Source: Elusimicrobiota bacterium
Lineage (GTDB): Bacteria; Elusimicrobiota; Elusimicrobia; UBA1565
Reading direction: 5' to 3'
Length of the DNA: 50,132 nucleotides
Assembly (NCBI GenBank): GCA_016218495.1
Contig: JACRDU010000095.1
Location: 1 to 50,132, forward strand
The notes under the pieces were generated by a model. It saw nothing but the letters and a program-made list of their open reading frames with translations. It ran no database searches and was not told where the DNA came from. The translations under genes and the position numbers were made by a program. This document shows, one piece after another, positions 41,508 to 49,437 of the stretch (position 1 is its first letter; each line of letters opens with the position of its first letter).

Positions 41508-41879
41508 CTAGCCGGCCTTGCCGATGATCTCCTCGACCTTGTTCAGGAGATCGTCCGTCTTGAAGGGCTTGGTCATGAAGCCCTTCACCTGCTCGAACTT
41601 CTTGAAGAGGGTCCGCGAGGGCTCGAGCGCCGTCATGATGATGATCGGGATGGACTTGGTCGCCTCGTCCTGCGATATCTTGATCTGGAGCGAATAGCCG
41701 TCGATGCCGGGGAGCATGACGTCGAGCAGGATGAGGTCCGGCTTGTTGTCGATGATGGCGTTCCAGGCATGCCTGCCGGAATCGCAGGTGACCACCTCGA
41801 ACCTGCCCTGTTCGAGCGTGAACCTCATCAGGTTCAGCATCTCGGGTTCGTCGTCTACGACCAGAACCTTTTTGGCCAT
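41508..41879 (-). CDS. Single-domain response regulator (receiver only)
   Basis: A 123-residue CheY-like receiver. The acidic pair is VVDDEPE, the phosphorylated Asp lies in LILLDVMLPG, the switch Thr in IIMTALEPS and the conserved Lys in MTKPFKTDDLL. No output domain follows. The ATG at 41879 is used rather than the upstream in-frame ATG because the family starts MAKKVLVVDDE. No histidine kinase is nearby. It is the first gene of the transcript that continues into fixC, fixX and potABCD. Confidence 0.93.
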   Translation of the reverse strand: MAKKVLVVDDEPEMLNLMRFTLEQGRFEVVTCDSGRHAWNAIIDNKPDLILLDVMLPGIDGYSLQIKISQDEATKSIPIIIMTALEPSRTLFKKFEQVKGFMTKPFKTDDLLNKVEEIIGKAG

Positions 41880-41921
41880 TGGCGCTCTCTCTTCCGACAA
41901 CGGTTCCGTCTAAGCCCGGCC

Positions 41922-41948
41922 ATTATAATACATTTCCTTTTGAGTCAA
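41922..41948 (-). promoter_or_regulatory. Promoter of the receiver-fixCX-pot operon
   Basis: TATAAT (41922-41927) on the minus strand with TTGACT (41943-41948) at a short 15-bp spacing. The leader would be about 36 nt, with a GA-rich stretch before the ATG, so this gene is not leaderless. The region is shared with the divergent tilS. Confidence 0.5.
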
Positions 41949-41977
41949 TGGGGCCCGGAATTCGTAGGATTACATCG

Positions 41978-42772
41978 ATGCCCACGGCAAAATCCGCGAT
42001 GTCGCGCCTGGCGTCGTTCTGCCGGAACGAGGCCCTGCTGTCTCCAGGGGACAGGGTGCTGGCCGCCGTCTCCGGCGGGGCCGATTCGGTCTGCCTGGCA
42101 CACTGGTTGGCCGCGCAGAAGTCGAAGGGGCGCATCCGGGGCCTGACGCTGGTCCATTTCCACCACGGGCTGCGCGAAGCGGCGGACGGGGACGCGGAGT
42201 CGGTTCGGCGCCTCGCCCGCTCCCTGTCGCTGGAGTGCCTGGTCGAACGGCTCGACGTCCGGGCCCGGGCCAGCAAGGAGAGGCGGAGCCTCGAGGACGC
42301 CGGCCGCGCCCTGCGCTACCGGGCCCTGTCCCGGCTATGCCGGCGCGCCGGCTTCACAAAGGCCGCGCTGGGGCACCATCTCGACGACCAGTGCGAGACC
42401 TTCCTGCTGCACCTGCTGCGCGGGACCAGCGCCGACGGCCTGCTCGGCATCCCTTCCAGACGCCCCCTCGAGGGCTGCCGGGCCCTGGTCGTCCGCCCGC
42501 TCCTGGGAATCACGCGTGCCGAAGCGCTCGCCTACTGCCGCGGCTTCGGCCTGCGCTGGCGGGAGGACGAGAGCAACCGCGACACGGCCTTCACCCGCAA
42601 CTGGGTCCGGAGGAAGGTGCTGCCCCTGCTCGAGACGCGCAGCCCGCGCATCCGCGAGCATCTGGCCGCCATCTCCGCCGACCTGCGCGGACGAATCGGT
42701 GAATCGGTGTCAGACATTCGGAACTTTCGGAAGTTCCAGGCTATCGAACTTCCGAAAGTTCCGAATGTCTGA
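41978..42772 (+). CDS. tilS: tRNA(Ile)-lysidine synthase, short form ending in a palindrome
   Basis: TilS converts C34 of the tRNA-Ile CAU anticodon to lysidine, an essential step for AUA reading. From ATG 41978 the product has 264 residues. The PP-loop SGGADS (32-37), HHGLREAADGDAE, GHHLDDQCETFLLHLLRG and REDESNRDTAFTRNWVRRKVLPLLE are all conserved. The protein stops soon after the catalytic domain: the usual C-terminal tRNA-binding domains are missing. Its last 22 codons and the stop lie inside a 73-nt perfect palindrome. TAGGAT seven bases before the ATG is a weak -10. The MPTAKS start is chosen over an ATG 30 bases upstream. Confidence 0.88.
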   Translation: MPTAKSAMSRLASFCRNEALLSPGDRVLAAVSGGADSVCLAHWLAAQKSKGRIRGLTLVHFHHGLREAADGDAESVRRLARSLSLECLVERLDVRARASKERRSLEDAGRALRYRALSRLCRRAGFTKAALGHHLDDQCETFLLHLLRGTSADGLLGIPSRRPLEGCRALVVRPLLGITRAEALAYCRGFGLRWREDESNRDTAFTRNWVRRKVLPLLETRSPRIREHLAAISADLRGRIGESVSDIRNFRKFQAIELPKVPNV

Positions 42773-42777
42773 CACCG
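42705..42777. repeat. 73-nt perfect palindrome (32-bp arms, 9-nt loop)
   Basis: The left arm is 42705-42736 and its exact reverse complement is 42746-42777, with a 9-nt loop. Each arm also folds on itself (GGAACTT, TCGG, AAGTTCC on the left; GAACTT, CCGA, AAGTTC on the right), so the element can form a cruciform with nested hairpins. It contains the tilS stop codon, and its right edge touches the TAA stop of the convergent hydrolase gene. The outer GTGTCAGAC sequence resembles palindromes I associate with REP-like dispersed repeats; this is from memory and unchecked. No T-run follows. Confidence 0.95.
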
Positions 42778-43458
42778 TTACAGCAGCGCCTCGATGTGGC
42801 GGAAGGCCCCGCCCCTGAGCTCGGGGCCGTGCCCGCAGCCCAGGATGTCGACGTCCAGCTTCGCGGCCTTCGCCAGCGACGCCGACAGCGCCCCGCCGTC
42901 CTGGTTCAGCGCGTCGTGCACGCGGTGCAGGGTCCCGCCCCGGTTCGACATCAGGTCCCCGCAGAGCAGTATCTGGCGCACCGGCTCGTAGAGGCTGAGC
43001 GAGCCCGCCGAGTGCCCGGGCGTGTGCAGGACCTGCCACTGGGGCAGCCCGCGCATCGGAGAGCCCGGCTCGGTGGGCAGGACCGAATCGACGGGCCGCC
43101 AAGGGAGCGCCTGCCCGGCCACCGTCTCGGCCAGGAAGCCGTAGAGCCCCCTGAACGACGGCACGGGGACCCGTCCGACGAGGATCGGGATCTCGGCGGG
43201 ATGGGCGAAGACCTTGAGGGGCCTCAGGTCCAGCAGGCCCGAGAGGCCCCCGGCATGGTCGGCGTGGGCATGGGTCACGACGACCCGCCCCACGTTGTTG
43301 AGCGAGAACCCGTTGTCTTGGAGCTCTTCGAGCAGCGCCCCCACCGAACGCGAAGGGCCCGCGTCGACCAAGGTCAGGTCGCGGTCCCCTACGATGAGGT
43401 AGCTGTTCACGAAGCCGCCCGACTCCAGCCGGTAGACGCCTTCCGCGAGGCGGATCAC
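42778..43458 (-). CDS. Metallo-beta-lactamase-fold hydrolase
   Basis: A 226-residue dinuclear metal hydrolase. The HxHxDH site is THAHADHAGG (His63, His65, Asp67, His68), with further ligands in TPGHSAGSL and LCGDLM and a last His in GCGHGPEL. The length and the LHTPGHSAGSLSLYEP pattern fit the glyoxalase II-like/small hydrolase group, but the substrate is unknown. The GTG start at 43458 overlaps the cyclophilin stop as GTGA. It is the last gene of the operon from 48969, and its stop abuts the palindrome. Confidence 0.88.
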   Translation of the reverse strand: MIRLAEGVYRLESGGFVNSYLIVGDRDLTLVDAGPSRSVGALLEELQDNGFSLNNVGRVVVTHAHADHAGGLSGLLDLRPLKVFAHPAEIPILVGRVPVPSFRGLYGFLAETVAGQALPWRPVDSVLPTEPGSPMRGLPQWQVLHTPGHSAGSLSLYEPVRQILLCGDLMSNRGGTLHRVHDALNQDGGALSASLAKAAKLDVDILGCGHGPELRGGAFRHIEALL

Positions 43459-44024
43459 CGCCGCTCCTCGATGCGGACGGCGTCGAGCATCAGCGGGGCC
43501 TGGGGGCGGTCGAGGAACCCGCCGGAGGCGTCGAGCTCCGCGCGCGGCCCGGCCGCGGCGGCGGCCAGGACCTCGAAGCCGGAGGTCACCTCCCCGAAGA
43601 CGGCGTTGCGGCCATCGAGCCAGGGGAGCGGGGCGAGCGTGAAGAAGAACTGCCCCGGGACCGAACCGCCCGGCTGGGACGGGGCCGCCAGCCGGCCTTC
43701 CTTCCGGAACCCCCGCCCGGCGGACGCCTCGAGCTCCAACGCGGCATCGGCCGAACGGACCCCGCCCTGGACGATGAAGCCCGGAACGGCCCGCGCCAGG
43801 GGCGTCCCGTCGAAATCCCCCCGCCGCGCCCGGGCGGCGAAGTCCGCCACCGTCTTCGGGGCGTCGTCCTCGAAGAGCCGGGCCTCCACGCTCCCGCGGG
43901 GGGTGACGAGGACGGCATAGAGGCCGCGGTGCGCGGCGGGTGCGTCCGCCGCCGCGTCCGTCTTGGGCCGCGCCGAGGAGCAGGCGCAGAGCAGGCCGAG
44001 AACGGGGACGGTCAAGCGCCTCAC
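43455..44024 (-). CDS. Cyclophilin-type peptidyl-prolyl isomerase lipoprotein
   Basis: From GTG 44024 the 189-residue protein begins VRRLTVPVLGLLCACSS, a lipoprotein signal with Cys near residue 15. The cyclophilin domain shows TPRGSVEARLFEDDAPKTVADF, FDGTPLARAVPGFIVQGG (the usual F-x-R-x-x-x-x-F-x-x-Q-GGD-like segment) and GQFFFTLAPLPWLDGRNAVFGEV. It should assist folding in the periplasm. The active-site Arg is in LARAVPG. The start overlaps the nnrE stop as GTGA. Confidence 0.85.
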   Translation of the reverse strand: MRRLTVPVLGLLCACSSARPKTDAAADAPAAHRGLYAVLVTPRGSVEARLFEDDAPKTVADFAARARRGDFDGTPLARAVPGFIVQGGVRSADAALELEASAGRGFRKEGRLAAPSQPGGSVPGQFFFTLAPLPWLDGRNAVFGEVTSGFEVLAAAAAGPRAELDASGGFLDRPQAPLMLDAVRIEERR

Positions 44025-44734
44025 GCGCGCAGGACTTCCTTGGGGAACCCGATGTCGACGACCTTCAGCCGGCCGACGTAGCGGCGCGCCGCTGCGGCGA
44101 GGAGCCCCCTCTTGGGAAGGCCCAGGGCCAAGGTCAGCGCGGCTTCCACGACGACGCCGGAATGATGGCCGGTGTCGGGGTGGAGCCCCGAGGGGATGTC
44201 GACCGCCACGACGGGCTTCTTCGAACGGACCATGCACTGGATCATCCTGTGGACCGGCCCGGCAGGCTTGCCCGTGGCCCCCGTGCCGAGCAGGGCGTCG
44301 ACCAGGAGGGCGGAGGAGAGCGTGCGGACCTCGAGCTCGATCAATTCCTCGGAGACCTGGTGGATGGACACCCCCGCGGCCACGGCCCGGCTCAGGTTCT
44401 GCTGGACCTCGGGGGAGTAGCGTCCGTCGCGCTTGGGCGGAGCCAGGAAGACCATGACCTCGGCCCCCATCTCCTTGAGGTAGCGGGCCGCCACCAGGCC
44501 GTCGCCGCCGTTGTTCCCCCGCCCGCAGCAGACCGTGATGAGCGAGTCCGCGAGCACGCCGCCCGACGAGGCGAGCAGCGCGGCGCTCTCAACGGCCACG
44601 ACGCGTCCCGCGTTCTCCATCAGGACGGCCGCCGGGATGCCGAAGCTCGTGATGGCCTCCCGGTCGATGGCGGCCATGCGTTCGGCGGTCACGACCGGCA
44701 GGCCCTCGTAGATGTCGGGGACGAGGGACTTCAT
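44021..44734 (-). CDS. nnrE: NAD(P)H-hydrate epimerase, N-terminal domain only
   Basis: It interconverts R- and S-forms of hydrated NAD(P)H so that a dehydratase can repair them. The 237-residue product has the YjeF-N core: GIPAAVLMENAGRVVA and CCGRGNNGGDGLVAARYL, then VDALLGTGATGKP and VVAVDIPSGLHPDTG. The NnrD dehydratase domain that is fused in many bacteria is absent here, so the partner must be elsewhere. The ATG at 44734 overlaps the Yip1-like stop as ATGA. Confidence 0.92.
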   Translation of the reverse strand: MKSLVPDIYEGLPVVTAERMAAIDREAITSFGIPAAVLMENAGRVVAVESAALLASSGGVLADSLITVCCGRGNNGGDGLVAARYLKEMGAEVMVFLAPPKRDGRYSPEVQQNLSRAVAAGVSIHQVSEELIELEVRTLSSALLVDALLGTGATGKPAGPVHRMIQCMVRSKKPVVAVDIPSGLHPDTGHHSGVVVEAALTLALGLPKRGLLAAAARRYVGRLKVVDIGFPKEVLRA

Positions 44735-45318
44735 CCGTTGGCGAAGCGCATCAGGTTGTAGACGGCGCCCCAGACCGCGGCGGCGAAGAGCACCAGCGCC
44801 GTGGCTGCGGCCGCCGCGTAGGGGGCCAGCACGACGGCGAACGAGCGCGCCCGTCCGAAACCGTAGAGCAGGCGCACCGAGCGCGCCTCCAGCACGAAGA
44901 CCCAGAAGCCGGCCGCGGCGAAGACGAGGCTGGAGGCCCAGGAGGCCTCGGGCCTCACGGCCTTGAGCATGAGCATCGCCGGCAAGGCCAGCCCCCAGGC
45001 CAGGCGGGAGAAGCCGAACAGCGAGAACGTGGCGAGGGCCGGGGCCCGGCCGCCCGCGGCTTCGGCCGCCAGGTGCACCGCGGCCGAGAACAGCGCGCCG
45101 ACGCCCAGGCTCCATGCCGTCGCGAACGCCAGCGCGGGCCAGGAGACGCCGAGCAGGGCCCCGCGTCCCGCCAGCCCTTGGGCCGCGAACAGCCCGGCGG
45201 CGCCGGCCGCGTAGGCGACGACGGCCAAGGCGACGGGGGGACGGCGGCGCGCCGCCTCCGCCGAACGGGCGGGGTCCTCCACGAAATCGTAGAAGGAATC
45301 GAGCCCTACGGACGCCAT
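44731..45318 (-). CDS. Yip1-family-like membrane protein
   Basis: A 195-residue protein with a short cytoplasmic N-terminus (FYDFVEDPARSAEAARRRPP) and about five hydrophobic helices spread over residues 28-190. The N-terminal FxxxxxxPxxxxxxxxRRPP and the spacing of helices resemble YIP1-type domains of bacteria, of unknown function. It overlaps sppA by 13 bp and nnrE by 4 bp. Confidence 0.6.
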   Translation of the reverse strand: MASVGLDSFYDFVEDPARSAEAARRRPPVALAVVAYAAGAAGLFAAQGLAGRGALLGVSWPALAFATAWSLGVGALFSAAVHLAAEAAGGRAPALATFSLFGFSRLAWGLALPAMLMLKAVRPEASWASSLVFAAAGFWVFVLEARSVRLLYGFGRARSFAVVLAPYAAAAATALVLFAAAVWGAVYNLMRFANG

Positions 45319-46352
45319 CGGTACTCCAGCCCCGTCGAGAACGTCCCCATCTCGCGCAGGAAGCCTAGGTCCGGCCCCCCCATGAAGGCCAGCTTCGAAT
45401 CCAGGAGGTCCATGATGCCGGAGAGGGTCTCGGACTCCCGCAGTATCTCAGGCTTCCCCGTGATGCCTCCGAGCTCGCCGGCCAGCTTGACCGCCGCCCA
45501 AGAATCGCCGAGCTGGTCCACCAGGCCCGCCTTGAGGGCCTGCCCTCCCGTGAAGATGCGCCCGTCGGCCAGGGGCCGGACCGTCTCCGCCGGGAGATGA
45601 CGCCCCTCGGCGACCGCGCCCAGGAACTGCCCGTAGGCGTCGTCGATGAGGCCCTGCAGCAGCGCCCGCTCCTCTTCCGTCATCGGGCGCGACATGGAGC
45701 CGATGTCCTTCATCTTGCCCGACTTTATGGGCTGGGAGCGCACGCCCAGCTTGGCCATCAGCCCTTCGACGTTCATCGTGTTGAAGATGACCCCGATGGA
45801 CCCCACCAGCGTGCCCGGATGCGCCACCACCTTGTCGCAGGCCGCCGCGAGGTAATAGCCCCCGGAGGCCGCCACGTCGCCGAGCTGGGCGACGACGGGC
45901 TTCTTCTGCTCCTGGCGCACCCGCATCAGGAGGGCGTGGAGCTCCTGGACGGAACCCACGGACCCCCCGGGGGAGTTGATGGAGAGGACGATGGCCTTGA
46001 CCTCGCTCTTCTTGGCGAGCTTCTCGATGCGCCGGCCCCATGAAGAGGCGCCCTTGGCCCAAACGCCGCCTCCGTCCTGGTCGTAGATCGCCCCGTTGAT
46101 CTCGACGACCGCCACATACTCCTTCTTCTCGGAGGAGAGGAGCCCGGACGGGAGCTTCATGATGGACGTGGGCTTGGGGGCTTCCTTCGTCGCCGGCCGC
46201 AGGAGCAGCACGCCTGCCGCGAGCAGGGAGAGGGCGTAGAGCCCGATGAGGGACTTGACCGCCAGGCGCCGAGGCCTGCGCGGCTCGGGGGAAGGGGACG
46301 ACGGCGGCGGGACGGCGTCCTCGGGCGGCATATCCTGCGGCTGTTCAGTCAT
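45306..46352 (-). CDS. sppA: Signal peptide peptidase SppA (S49 family)
   Basis: A 348-residue membrane-anchored serine protease that degrades cleaved signal peptides. A Pro-rich N-terminus and one membrane helix (about 34-52) precede the S49 core. The nucleophile Ser163 lies in AASGGYYLA. The general base Lys215 lies in SGKMKDIG, matching the Ser-Lys dyad of Bacillus SppA. SINSPGGSVGSVQEL is the oxyanion-hole region. The single-domain length is the Bacillus-type short form. The start overlaps the diguanylate cyclase stop as ATGA. Confidence 0.94.
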   Translation of the reverse strand: MTEQPQDMPPEDAVPPPSSPSPEPRRPRRLAVKSLIGLYALSLLAAGVLLLRPATKEAPKPTSIMKLPSGLLSSEKKEYVAVVEINGAIYDQDGGGVWAKGASSWGRRIEKLAKKSEVKAIVLSINSPGGSVGSVQELHALLMRVRQEQKKPVVAQLGDVAASGGYYLAAACDKVVAHPGTLVGSIGVIFNTMNVEGLMAKLGVRSQPIKSGKMKDIGSMSRPMTEEERALLQGLIDDAYGQFLGAVAEGRHLPAETVRPLADGRIFTGGQALKAGLVDQLGDSWAAVKLAGELGGITGKPEILRESETLSGIMDLLDSKLAFMGGPDLGFLREMGTFSTGLEYRWRP

Positions 46353-47650
46353 TGGGTTTTCCTGATCTCGGCCACATCGACGACGACGTTGCGGCCCGAG
46401 TCTTTTGCGTGGTAGAGCGCGCGGTCGGCCTGGCGGACGATGGCGTCGGCCGTCTGCCCGTCGCGCGGGAAATGGGCGATTCCGAGGGAAACCGTCACTT
46501 TGACGCGCTGCATGGCCAGTTCGAACACGGCCGACTCGATCGTCTTGCGCACGGCCTCGGCCTTGCGCAGGACGCCCGCCGGCTCGGCTCGGGGGAGCAG
46601 GATAGCGAACTCCTCCCCCCCGTAGCGAGCCACGAAGTCCGTCTCATAGACGCTGCCCCTCAGGAGCTCGCCGACGCGCCGCAGGACCTCATCGCCGAAC
46701 TGGTGGCCGTAGGTGTCATTCAAAGACTTGAACTTGTCTATGTCAAGGAGCATCAGGCAGAAGGTGGTCTTGAAGGTCTGGGCGCGCAGGACCTCTTCGT
46801 TCAGCCGTTCGTCGAGCACCCCGCGGCGGAAGGTGCCCGTCAGCCCGTCGGTTTGCGAGAACTTCTCGACTTCCTGGAAGAGCTTGATGCGGCGGAACGC
46901 GAACGATATCTCGTCGACGAAGCCCTGGGTCTTGGCGAGCAGGACCTCGGCCTCCATCCCCGGAGGGATCCGGGCGTAGAAATAGCCCATCAGCTTGTCC
47001 CCGTCGAAAATGGGCATCGCCACCGCCCTCTCGGGCTTCTCGATGACCCGGGGGACGGACAGGGCCACCCCGTTCTCCTGCAGCCAGCGCGACAAGGTCT
47101 CCCAGGACCCGCCCAGCGAGGCCTGCAGCCGCCGCTTGGCCAGGAGCTTCAGGGAATCCTGGGCCCTCTGCTCGACGACGAAGACCGAGAATTCCTCCAC
47201 GCGCAGGTATTGCTCGACGGCGACCTCGAGCTTCGGGCGGATGTCGTTCCAGCTCATCGCCTCAGCCATGGCCTTCACCATCCCGTAGAGGGCGAGGACC
47301 TCCCGCTGCTCGGTCTCCACGTCCTTGGCGCGCACCTTGGCCGCGGCCAGGTTCGCCGTGGTCTCGTCGCGCTTCTTGCGCCTGGCGGCGACGCCGCCCT
47401 CCCAGCCGGCGTAGTCGACCGCGTTGCGCGAGACCAAGCGTCCCGCGTAGAAGCAGGCCGCCAGGGAGGCCGCTCCCGCGACGAACATTGGGGCGCGGAG
47501 CTCGGCGGCGACGACAGGCAGCCCGCCCAGCCACAGGAGCGCGGCCCCCCCGCCGCACGCCCAGGGGGCCCAGGTCCGGCGCGGCCAGGAGAGCCACAGC
47601 GCGGCGGCGGGGAAAAGCGAGAGCAGGCTGATGAGGAGCTCTCCGCTCAT
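46349..47650 (-). CDS. GGDEF diguanylate cyclase with GAF-like domain, no I-site
   Basis: A 433-residue protein with two or three N-terminal membrane helices (about 5-70), a coiled coil, a GAF-like domain (about 120-255) and a GGDEF domain (about 265-425). The active-site motif is GGEEF (344-348), compatible with cyclic-di-GMP synthesis. The residues at the inhibitory-site position are YETD (335-338), not RxxD, so product inhibition at that site is not expected. It is the second gene of the operon from 48969. The membrane anchor suggests sensing at the envelope. Confidence 0.9.
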   Translation of the reverse strand: MSGELLISLLSLFPAAALWLSWPRRTWAPWACGGGAALLWLGGLPVVAAELRAPMFVAGAASLAACFYAGRLVSRNAVDYAGWEGGVAARRKKRDETTANLAAAKVRAKDVETEQREVLALYGMVKAMAEAMSWNDIRPKLEVAVEQYLRVEEFSVFVVEQRAQDSLKLLAKRRLQASLGGSWETLSRWLQENGVALSVPRVIEKPERAVAMPIFDGDKLMGYFYARIPPGMEAEVLLAKTQGFVDEISFAFRRIKLFQEVEKFSQTDGLTGTFRRGVLDERLNEEVLRAQTFKTTFCLMLLDIDKFKSLNDTYGHQFGDEVLRRVGELLRGSVYETDFVARYGGEEFAILLPRAEPAGVLRKAEAVRKTIESAVFELAMQRVKVTVSLGIAHFPRDGQTADAIVRQADRALYHAKDSGRNVVVDVAEIRKTQ

Positions 47651-48969
47651 CCCGTCACCTGGTTGCGCCCGACCTCTTTCGAGCGGTACAGCCGCTCGTC
47701 GGCCACCCGCACCAGCTGGTTCTGCGTGGCGGCGTCCTGCGGGAAGACGGCCACTCCGAAGCTCATCGTCACGCGGGTGCGCTTGCCCTGGAACACGAAG
47801 GGCTCGGAGGCCACAGCCTGGCGTATGCGTTCCGCCGCCGCCACCGCCTGGTCCCTCACGGTGTTGGGCAGGATGACGGCGAACTCCTCTCCCCCATAGC
47901 GGGCGACCACGTCGACCGGGCGGGTATGGGCCGAGAGCAGCCGCGAGACGGTCCGGAGCAGCTCGTCTCCCGCCTGGTGCCCGTAGGTGTCGTTGTAGAC
48001 CTTGAAATGGTCGATGTCCCCCATGATGAGGCCCGTCGGCATCTGGCTGCGCCCCGCCCGCAGGAGCTCGTCTTTGAGCTTCCCGACGAAGGTGCGCTGG
48101 GTGACGAGCTGGGTCAGGCTGTCGTGGGTCGCGAGCTGGTGGGCCTCGTCATAGAGCCGGATGTTCTCCAGGGTCATCGAGGCCAGGGTGGCGAAGAGGT
48201 CGACGGTCCTCAGGTCGTCGTTGCTGAACGCCTCGGGCCGCGCCGCTTCGAGGCGCAGAAATCCGTAGGGCTTCTGCGCCACCGACAGGGGCACGACCAG
48301 GGCGGAACGGAACTCCAGGGTCTGCGGCCGGGCGCCGAAGCGGTCCTCCTGCTTCATGTCCCGCACGAGGACGGGGGTCCGGGTCTTGACCGCCCAGTCC
48401 ACCATGGGGTCCTTAGGCTGACCGGGGAGCACCTGCACCTTGGCCCCTTGATAGCGCGTTTCGACGATGCGCAACAACCGCCTCTGAACCTCTTCGGCGT
48501 CGAGCGTGGTGCCGAGGCTCTTGGCCGCCTGGGTGAGGTCGCGCCGGAGGCGGATCTGGGTCACCGCCGAAGACTCATAGGTGTTGTAGAACTTGAGCTC
48601 CCGCTCCGCGTCCCGCAGCTGGGAGTCCAGCTTGTCCGTCTCGGACAAAGCGGCCGCGCGCCCCTCGTTGAGCTTGTTGCGATGGAACCCGATGCCGAAG
48701 GAGAGAATCCAGATGCCGAACGCCTCGATGGCCAGCGCGGCCCTGGCCGCCGAAACCGAGTCCCGCGTCATGAGCAGGAACGCCGCGGCGGTGGCGAGGA
48801 AGACGAAGATGATGTGCATCTCCTCGTCCTTGCGCAGGTCCGCCCACAGGAAGACCGCGGCGTAGGCGGGGTAAAGGACGGTCTCCCAGCCGGGGGCGAA
48901 GAACAGGGCCGCGGACACGGCCGCGAACAGGGCATTGGCCCCTAGGAGGGTGAGGGTGCGGGGGGACAT
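47647..48969 (-). CDS. GGDEF diguanylate cyclase with GAF domain and I-site
   Basis: A 440-residue protein. About four N-terminal membrane helices (6-96) lead to a coiled coil (105-130), a GAF domain (about 140-275) and a GGDEF domain (about 280-437). The catalytic motif is GGEEF (359-363), and RPVD (350-353) is a complete RxxD inhibitory site five residues upstream. It is similar in order to the next gene and probably its paralogue, but the two differ in this site. It heads the seven-gene operon ending in the metallo-hydrolase, with a promoter 11 bases from the ATG. Confidence 0.92.
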   Translation of the reverse strand: MSPRTLTLLGANALFAAVSAALFFAPGWETVLYPAYAAVFLWADLRKDEEMHIIFVFLATAAAFLLMTRDSVSAARAALAIEAFGIWILSFGIGFHRNKLNEGRAAALSETDKLDSQLRDAERELKFYNTYESSAVTQIRLRRDLTQAAKSLGTTLDAEEVQRRLLRIVETRYQGAKVQVLPGQPKDPMVDWAVKTRTPVLVRDMKQEDRFGARPQTLEFRSALVVPLSVAQKPYGFLRLEAARPEAFSNDDLRTVDLFATLASMTLENIRLYDEAHQLATHDSLTQLVTQRTFVGKLKDELLRAGRSQMPTGLIMGDIDHFKVYNDTYGHQAGDELLRTVSRLLSAHTRPVDVVARYGGEEFAVILPNTVRDQAVAAAERIRQAVASEPFVFQGKRTRVTMSFGVAVFPQDAATQNQLVRVADERLYRSKEVGRNQVTG

Positions 48970-48980
48970 GAGGCCCCATG

Positions 48981-49009
48981 AGGATAGACCGGAAACCTCT
49001 GTTTTTCAA
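48981..49009 (-). promoter_or_regulatory. Promoter of the diguanylate cyclase-sppA operon
   Basis: On the minus strand TTGAAA (49004-49009), 17 bp, TATCCT (48981-48986), then 11 bases to the ATG at 48969. No Shine-Dalgarno sequence is obvious. The region is AT-rich compared with its surroundings. Confidence 0.6.
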
Positions 49010-49032
49010 TGGAAATCCTGTAAAAAATCCAT

Positions 49033-49431
49033 TCAAAAAGGCACATCCCCCGGCCCTGCGGACGCCGCGGTTCCCGCTGGGCGGCGTTCGAGGAACTGCA
49101 GTTCGTCGACGACGACGACCAGCTTGGAGCGCTTCCGCCCGTCCTCCTTCCCCTTCCATTCCTCATAGACCAGATGCCCCTCGACATAGACCTGGTGGCC
49201 TTTGCGCAGACGCTGCTCGGCCATGTCGGCGAGCTTGCGCCCGCGCTCGTGGTTGAACGCCTTCATATCCAGCCAGACCGGGGCGTCCTCCCAAGCCCCG
49301 CTCTCCGGGTTCTTGCGCCGGTTGTTGACGGCGAAGCCCAGCTGGGCGACCTTCCCGCCGTCTCCGAACGCCTTGACCTCCGGATCCCGGGTCAGGCGCC
49401 CGATCAGCGAGACCTTGTTCAAGTTGGCCAT
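49033..49431 (-). CDS. ssb: Single-stranded DNA-binding protein
   Basis: A 132-residue OB-fold protein: NLNKVSLIGRLTRDPEVK at the start, then FAVNNRRKN, WLDMKAFNHERGRKLADMAEQRLRKG, VYVEGHLVYEEW. The C-terminal tail is short and ends GDVPF. It keeps the Pro-Phe tip that recruits partner proteins but has only one acidic residue near it, fewer than the usual DDDIPF. The ATG at 49431 is preferred over 49437 because AAGGGAGGG ends six bases before it. Confidence 0.94.
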   Translation of the reverse strand: MANLNKVSLIGRLTRDPEVKAFGDGGKVAQLGFAVNNRRKNPESGAWEDAPVWLDMKAFNHERGRKLADMAEQRLRKGHQVYVEGHLVYEEWKGKEDGRKRSKLVVVVDELQFLERRPAGTAASAGPGDVPF

Positions 49432-49437
49432 GTCCAT

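Noticed and set aside
42705-42777. A standard intrinsic terminator between tilS and the hydrolase gene
   Set aside because: The arms are far longer than terminator stems, lie inside coding sequence and have no T-run. Stopping transcription may be a side effect but does not explain 32 perfect base pairs.
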